This document shows, piece by piece, positions 8,501 through 17,500 of a stretch of DNA of 20,360 nt. Numbering within the stretch: the first letter of the stretch is position 1; each line of letters begins with the position of its first letter. The position numbers were made by a program, and so were the translations under genes. The notes under the pieces are model-generated. The model had not been told where the DNA came from and did no database searches. It was given only the letters and a program-made list of their open reading frames with translations. The DNA lies in NCBI RefSeq assembly GCF_946479975.1, contig NZ_CAMLIX010000071.1:1-20360 (forward strand), written 5' to 3'. The DNA is from an uncultured Flavobacterium sp. GTDB lineage: Bacteria; Bacteroidota; Bacteroidia; Flavobacteriales; Flavobacteriaceae.

Positions 8501-11500
8501 ATTATTTGAACCACCACTTACAGAACCCGGTGCTACTATAATTGTAGCATTACCCGCATTATTTGTTCCTGAAGAACAAATATATTGTGTAACTGTAGGC
8601 TTATTAACTACCATAACTGGTGGCTGACCTACTGTTGCTTGAGCTGTATCACTACATCCTCTGCCTGAAGTTACCGTTACAACATAATTACCAAATGGCA
8701 AATCATTGAAGAAAGGAGATTCCTGAGCCACTCTGCTTACTGGTCCAGCAAGACTGTACATGTAAACAGGATTATCATTTGATGCTGCAATTGTTACTGA
8801 GATTCTACCGTTAGATACACCATTACAAGATACATCTGTTGGTGTTGCAACAATTCCAGTAACTGGCGTTGGGTCAAAGATTGTTTCTTGTACTTCTTGC
8901 TCACATAATGTAGCAATGTCTCTAACTTTAAAAGTATAAGCACGTGGAGCTAATCCTGTAAATACAGGGTCAACCGTTGAAGTAGCCCAATTGTCTTTAG
9001 TGTATAAGTAGCTTGGAGGTGATACTGTTCCACCTTTAGCTTCTAAAGTTATTGTTCCGTCTGCTGCTTTACAAGTTGGCACTTTTGTAATCTTAGCACT
9101 CAAAGTAAGAGGATCTAAGATATGAAATGCAGTTGCTGCAGTTGTAGTACATTGATTTTTGTCTTGTACGGTTACAGTATAATTTCCTGGAGTATTTACT
9201 ATAAAGAAATTATCATCTTGGAATTGTACTCCGTCCAAACTATATTTCAATGGAGCCACTCCATTTGCCGCTACGTTAATTCTATATCCTGTAGTACTTG
9301 CGCACTGACTTGCAACACTTACATTAGTAATTGAAGGCAATGGATCTAGAGAAATATTAACTGTTACATGTTGAGGACATCCGTTCTTATCTTTTACATA
9401 AACATCTATCTGGTCAAACAATGGCGCTATTTTAGTTGTTGCAATTGTTTTTGTTTTAGATGGATCGTAAACTGTTGGTGAACTTCCTACTGGCACAAAA
9501 GCATAAGTATATCCTCCTGAACCACCAACAATTTGTGTCTCGTCTATTGTAAGTACAGCTCCTGTGTTGTTACAGTTTTGATTTTTAACCGCAACTTTTA
9601 ATCCGCTTAAATCAAGAACCGGTGGTTGAGTTATCTCAACATCACCTGAAGTTACTGTACAGAATGGATATGCTGTTTCTGTAATTTCAACGGTATACTT
9701 CTTGCTTGCATTAAGTCCGAATGGAATTTCAAACGGATTTGTTACTGAAGAATCTCCAGAACCAGAAACACCTGCAACCGCCACATTATTATTAAGTACT
9801 CTATACGTATAAGGTCCTGTATAATCAATAATATTAATTGTTATTTTTCCATCACTTAAACCATTACAAGATACAGAAGTAGATGCAGTTGCAACAACTT
9901 TAGCTGTATTATACAATGGCACGAAGTAAGATTCTGATAAAATAAAACATCCTGTCGTGTTATCTGTTATTTTAAACTGATAGTAATGACCTGCTACTTT
10001 AGCTTCATAATTAAATGAATTTGTTCCAGCTGTAACTGGTATTACAGGAAGACCAAAAGCTGCGCCATCTACAGAAACCTGATAATGGAAATTATATGGA
10101 GTTGCTCCGCCATTAATCTGAACAGTAATCACTTCACCTGTATTATTACAAGCAATTTGAGTTACTCTTGTAATTGTAGGTTTATCCAATTTCGGGAATG
10201 GATCTACTGTAATTTGATCACTGTCAATACATCCGTTAGCATCTTTAACATAATAGGTCAAAGTTTGAACTGATTGGTTATCAATCACATTAAATGTGTT
10301 TCCTGGTCTCCAATCTGTTCCATTTTCACTATATGTGTATGTACCTGTACCACCTTTACCTGTAACAGTTACAACTGTAGTGTTTAAGGTATTAGTACCA
10401 GAACAAGTAAATGGTGAAGCCTCTGCTTCAGCTTCCACAAGAGCTGGGTCTAAAATCGTAACTGTTGTTGGATTACCACAATTTCTTCCAGAAGTAACAT
10501 TTACTTCATAAGTACCCGCAACTAAATCTGTAAATAATGGTGTATTTTGTGTAAACACAGCACCAACTGTTGGAATAGTACGTTGTATACTGTAATTATA
10601 ATCCGGATTATCTTTAGATGTTAATGTAAACAAGATAGAACCGTTGCTTACATTTCCTTGTGAAGGCGCACAATAAGCTGATGTTGGTACCGCAGTAAAC
10701 ACAACTGGTTGTGGCGCAGTCATTGTGATTGCTGGTATCTTATATTCGCAGTTTTGTGAATCGTAAACTACAAATTCATATTTTCCATAACTTGCAGCAT
10801 TCACTGTATAATCAGCGAAAGTGAAACCTGATCCGAATGGAATTTTAGCAGAAGGCGTTGCTCCATTGATAGCTACCGTATAGCTATAATCAGGGTAACC
10901 ACCAATAGCTTTTATTCTAATTTTTCCGTCAACATTATTACAGAAAATTTCGTCCTCAACCTTAGCCGAAGCAAAAAGCTGTGGTTTGATTACTGTCGTT
11001 GTTGCAGCAGATTCACAACCATAATTATCTCTCACTTTTACCACATAGGTATTTGGAGATAAATTAGTGAATTCATTATTGGTTTCCCATTTTCCGCCGT
11101 TGTCAATAGAATACATGTAAGTCACAGGGAAAGTAGATGTACTTGCCGCAGTAATAACCAATTTAGTTGAATTTGTATTGTAATAACAGTAATCAGATGT
11201 TGTTGCAATTGTTAATGTCGGTTTAGGAGCAACAAGCAATTCGAATGAATCTGTTACTTTATCCGTACAATTGTTAGCATCTTTTACTTCAAGATCATAG
11301 AATCCAGGCTGAATAAGGTTTTCGAAAACACCGTCAGTATTTGTTAAAGTACTGTTGTCTGGTAGTGTTAACGTAAAGGTATAATCACCCCATCCGCCAG
11401 TCGCAGTTACTTTAACTGAACCAAAAGTAGTACATCCTAAAGTAGTAACCACAGGTGTTCCTAATACTAAGGCTGCAGGCGGAGCTGCAATATTGAACCC

Positions 11501-14500
11501 TATTTTCTTACTACAATTAGTTTCGTTATCGAATACCTCGATTTCATGTGCATCTTTTGTTAATCCAATCAGATTAATTACAGGATTTGAATGATTACCC
11601 GCAACTGCTATACCATCAACTTTATAGTGATACAATTTCACACCTGTATCATAATTAGATACATAGAAAGTTGCTTTTCCATCAGTTGCAGTCGAACAAG
11701 TAATTCCAGTTGTAGACTGTTCTATTATATCAATCTTGACAACGTTATCAATCTTAAGATTTCTCTCAAAAGTACAGTTGTTTGCATCTGTTACTTGGAA
11801 TACATACTCAACGTCTGGCAATAGTCCTGCGAATGTTGCATTATTGAAATTGTTAACTATTGATGGAGAAATAATTTGGTATTTTAATGCAGCTGCACCT
11901 CCAGCACCACCTATAACTCCTGAAATAGTTACGCTAGTCGTAGGATTTGAACAAGTAATTGGACTGTATGCATCAAATTTAAAATCAGTAGGTGGAGTTA
12001 ATTTTGCAATATTAACTGTGCTAGCCACCGTACAACCATTGACATCCTGAATTTCATAAGGAATATTTCTACCTGCATCACCTTCTTTAACTGTATATGT
12101 ATCCTTATTCTCAAATGAACTTCCGTCAAAACTAAATTTATATGGAGATGATCCACTTCCTGGTTTAGCAATTAAAGTAACTGTTGCTGATTGCGCTGCA
12201 TTTAGAGGACCACAGCTAAGCGGTACAATAGTTGGCGGGTCAAATGCTAAAGCAGTTGGCGTTCCTAAAGTTACAGAACTGCTCGTTTCGCAGCCTAAAG
12301 CATTACGAACGATATAGTTATATGTACCAGCCACAACAGGATATAGCGTTTGATCTGAAAATGCTAAACCATCAAACGAATATTTGAAAGGCCCTGTACC
12401 GCTAGTCACACCGATTTCAACAGAACCAAGTTCAGCTGGTCCAAAGCATGATGGCTCAATTTTTATTGGCGTAGCAAGAACGGTAGGTACAATTGCGTCT
12501 ACAGCAACTTGAAGAGTTTCAATTGAACAAGTATTTGCATCTTTAATTCTGAATTGGTATACGTCAGCATCTGCCTCAGCAACTGTGTACGTAATTGTAG
12601 TAATGCCTGCTGTTACGTTAGTAGTTGTTGGGGTAAACGCAGCATATGTACCAGCTGTCCCTTTTTTAACTTCATAACTATAATTAGTAGTACCTTTTTC
12701 AATTGTTATTGTTATTGTAGCATCCGTCACGGCATTTAAAGCATTACAATTTAACACTTTGGTTACTTCTGCTTTTGCAAGAGGTGTTGGTGTAATTGTA
12801 ATATTATCGTTATCCTGACAGTCATTAAAATCTTTAATTACAACATTAACTGGTCCTGAATTTAATCCTTTAATAGTATAAGGGAATGGTGTTGGATCGG
12901 TAATTTTTGTGAAATTACTTCCTCCATCTAAACTAATGTAATAAGGAGCTACACCTTGCGTTGTCATTGAAACCGTAACTTCAAAATTACCTTCAGCAGC
13001 ACATTTGTTTACAATGTCCAATTTATCGATTACAGGAACTGGATCTGCGTTAACTGTAACAGTTGTAGATTTTATACAATTATAAGCATCTTTAACCCAA
13101 ACATAGTAAGAACCAGCTTCTACATTAAAGATGTTATCATTGTCTGCTCCCCATGCAGCAGTTACTAATGGAGGCGTAGCAGATTGATTTATGATATACT
13201 TGAAAGGGCCTGTTCCTCCTTTTGGAGTTGCAACTACCTGACCAGCATCGTTTTTACAATTATCATTCTTAGGTGACTTTGCCGTTACAGATAAATCTAC
13301 AGATGACTCTGTTACAACAAAAGGAAGTGATGCAGATGTACAACCCGGATTTGAACCATCTATTTCAGTGAATTTCACATAGTAAGTTCCAGGAATAAGA
13401 CCTGTAACTTCTACAGGAACAGTTGTAGGCATTGTTATCGTACCACTAATACCTGAGCTCTTATCTGAATTATCAAAATAGATTTCATATTTTACTTGTG
13501 TAGCTGATGTACCATTAAGAGTAATAGATACTCCACCTGTTGATGTATTTTTACAAGCAACAGGAATTGCAGTAGCTACACTAGTTAAAGAAGTTATTGG
13601 GTCAACTGCACCAGTAGCTGTTTTAAAATAATAACAGTCAGTGATTGGATCATAAATAACAAAAGTATATTTCACACCTGGAGTCAAACCAGTAAAAGTA
13701 TGTCTTAACGGGAATCCAGGATCTGATGGCAATAATACACTTGCAAATGGTATATCTGGAGTATCCGAAATTCCAAACCTATAATCAGGATTTGCAGGAT
13801 AAACAAGTGGATTTAAATCAACAATAATAGTTGCTCCAGCAGCACATGTTGCTACAGTAGTTAAATCAATATTTAAATCGCTTGGCGGAGCAACAATTTT
13901 AACATCTTTTTTAACACTAGGACAACCATTACTATCATAAACTGTCAAAATGAAATCTCCATAATTTAATTTGTCAAATGTATATGGTGTAATTCCATCC
14001 TGATTATCGACAATTTTTGTACCTGTTACAATATTTCTCAATTCGTATGTATAAGGACCAACTCCATTGGTAACGGCACTAACCGTAACAGATCCTAAAG
14101 TTGGGCCAGGACATCTCATATCTACTGGAGTATATGTAAACTGAATTTCTGCTGGTTCAGTCACTACAGCATAAGCTATGTCAGATGTACAACCTTTAGC
14201 ATCAGTAATAGTATATGGATATCCTAAACCTGTAGATGCATCTAAATTCGTAAACGTTGGGTTGCTCGTTGGAGTACCTCCATTAAAAGTAAAAGTAAAC
14301 GGACCAACTCCGGCTGTAGGAACAAGTGTTACACTACCGTCTTTTGATTGATAACAGTTTAGGTTTGTAACATCAGTAGTTGCAACTGGTTTATCAGGAG
14401 TTGTCACCTCGAATGCAACTGTAGATTCTACAGAACATCCAGCAGATGTAACTCTAAAATAATAACTTCCTGTTGCTGTAGTCTCAAATACATTTCCTGC

Positions 14501-17500
14501 AGGAACTATTGGAGCATAAGTTCCACCAGTTCCATTTTTGAATTCATATGTGTAAGTACTGTTTCCACCTTGAGCACTCAAAGTAGCTTTCGCATCAATT
14601 TTTGTAAATGGAGGAACTACTGTACATGTTAAATCTTTTATTGGTGTAACTGTTAATTTTAATTGATCTGTAATAACTAAATCAAATGGATCAGAAATAC
14701 AACCGTTATCATCTTTAACAGTTAATTTATAAATACCCGGACTAGTAATAGTTTTAGTTGCAATTGAACTGTAATTACCATCTACTCCATATAAAATTCC
14801 AGAACCTATGAAAACATTTCCAGACATCACAATCGAAATATTACTTCCTGAATAACAAGGAGCTGTCGTAATTGGATCAACTGTTGGTTTTGGATCTCTA
14901 GTAATTTGAGCAGTTGTTTGAGCAGGACATCCTTTAGCATCTCTCACATAAACATCATAATCTAAACCATCTGTAAGTGTATTTTTAGGGAAAGTTTTTG
15001 TTGTTGTATAATCTGCTGGGAAAGTTGGAGCTGTAGATGCAGCTTTAACCACAGCATAATACAATGTTCCTGTTCCGCCGTTGGCAGTTACAGTAATTGT
15101 TGAATTATTTCTGTCACAGAATACTTTAGGACCAGCTGCGCTTACAATGGTAACTCCAGTAGGATTAGCTAACACAATTGTTTCGTTAGCCTCACATTTT
15201 GTAAGGTTGTTTGTAACACTAAAAGTATACGAATCTGCTTTTAATCCTGAATACGTAATTACGTCTCCTGATTTAGAACCGGTAATTGTATTATTAAGAG
15301 CATCTACTAAACTATATGTATAACCTGTAGTTCCGTTAGTATTTCCAGAAACTGTGAAAATAAGTCTACCGTCATTAGCGTCTTTACAAGATACAGGATT
15401 ATCAATTTTACCTGACTCCTCAATTGGAACTACAGCATCAATTTTTTTGGTGTCTTTTACTGTACATCCGTTAGCATCTGTAATTGTGAAATTATACGTT
15501 CCAGAAACTAAACCTGTAAAGGTGTAAGTATTAGAGTTTTCAGTTGTAACTAAAACTGCTGGAGCAGTTGCAGCAACATAACTTGTAATTTCATATTTCA
15601 ATGGTAATTTACCACCTGTAACTGTAACTTCTAAATCTGTTTTTAACTTAGTAGCATCGCAAGTAATATCTGGAGCTGAAAAAGCTAAACCTGATGGCGG
15701 AGTTAATGCCACGACTTCTGCTGAAGTTGAAACCGTACAACCATTTGCATCTGTAACAATAATATTTACAACCCCTGAAGCATTGATTGTAAATGTATTT
15801 GATGTTGTTAAAGTTATAGTTGTAGCTGGATTTCCAGTATTATAAGTATATCTGTATTTGTTTGTACCTGAATAAGGTGTTCCTCCTAAGGCAGTGACTG
15901 TAATAATAGCCGCCTGAGAAGCATTGTTGGTTCCACATTTTAATTCAGTTGTAACTTTTGCATCGGCTTCAAATAATGAAGGACCATTTACTGTTATTGG
16001 TTTGCTAACAAAACATTTTGTATTAGTATCTCTAACGACAATATCGTAAGAACCCACTTCTAATCCTGCAAATTCATTAGAAGCCTGCCATGTAGATCCG
16101 TTATCATTACTGTACTCGTAAGTTCCTGAAGCTGGAGTAGCAGTAACCACAATTTTACCTGTTGCCGCTCCGAAACATTTAACATGAGTAATGCTTGGTG
16201 TAAAATCTGGTGTCACTTTTGCAGCAACATTTTCAGTAAATCCTGTTTTACAACCTTTACTGTCTAAAATTTCAAACACATACGATCCAGCAACAGATGC
16301 AGGATGTGTAAATGTTGTTTGTCCTGGTCCAACATCTGTATAAGTAGCTGGGAAACCGGCTCCGTTTACATTTACTCTGTACTTGTAATCAGGATATCCG
16401 TTAGCAATTGTAGCTTGAATTACAGCGTCTGTGCTTAAACTACAATCTAATTTTTTAGTTATTTTATGTTCTGAAACTACAACTGGAACAGCAACGATTT
16501 GTTTTGGCAAATCAATTGAACATCCTGTTGAAAGATCTTTTACCGTTATGATATAATCATCTGGTGCTAATCCCGTGAAAACTCCATTAGTTGTTGTTGT
16601 TCCTTTATTTATACTGTACACATAATTAGGAGCACTACTAGGATTAACTGTAATCGTTGCACCTGCGCCACCTGCACATAAATCAGTTGCAGTCGCATCT
16701 ATAGAAGCAGTCGGAGCAACTTTATCATTGATTGTAAAAGTTGAACTAATTTTACAACCATAAGAATCTTCAACAAAGATACTGTAATCGCCCGCATCTA
16801 GATTCTTGAAAACATTACTGCTTGGTTGCGTAATATCTGATCCTACTATCGGCGCTGTTTGTTTAATAGTATAAGAGTAAATTCCTGAACCTCCAACTAC
16901 ATTAATCGTTGCAGTTCCTTTAGTATCACAAGTTACATGCGTTAAATCATGAGCATTAAATTTCAATTCTGCCGTTGGCGCCTCAATAGTAACATCTTCA
17001 GCATCTGAACAAGTTGTTGCTGTATTAGTTACCGTAATGGTGTGAAGTCCTCCACTTAAACCTGAAACTGGAATCTCAAAAGATGTTCCTGTAGCTGGAG
17101 ATTTTCCTGTAACTGCTGTTCTGGTATCAACAACGTATGAATAATTAACATCATTACCCATTCCTGAAACGGTAAAAATTGCTTTACCATTAGCCTCTCC
17201 TAAACAAACAACTGGATTTTGAGATTTAACTGTTACTGCAATTACAGGTAATTCTGTAATAGTATAGCGCTTTTCATAAAGACATTTATTAGCATCTCTT
17301 ACTTCAAAAACAAACTCAATTCCTGCTGGAATTCCTGCAAAAGTATTAGAAGTCTGATAAGTTGTAGTAGCATAAGCTGCCGGAAATTTTATTCTGTATT
17401 CTAATCCTGTAGTTGGTACAGCAACACCAGCACCATTCACAACATTTGAAATTGTAACTGTTGCTTTATTTGTTGGACATGTAACTGCAGAATTATTGAT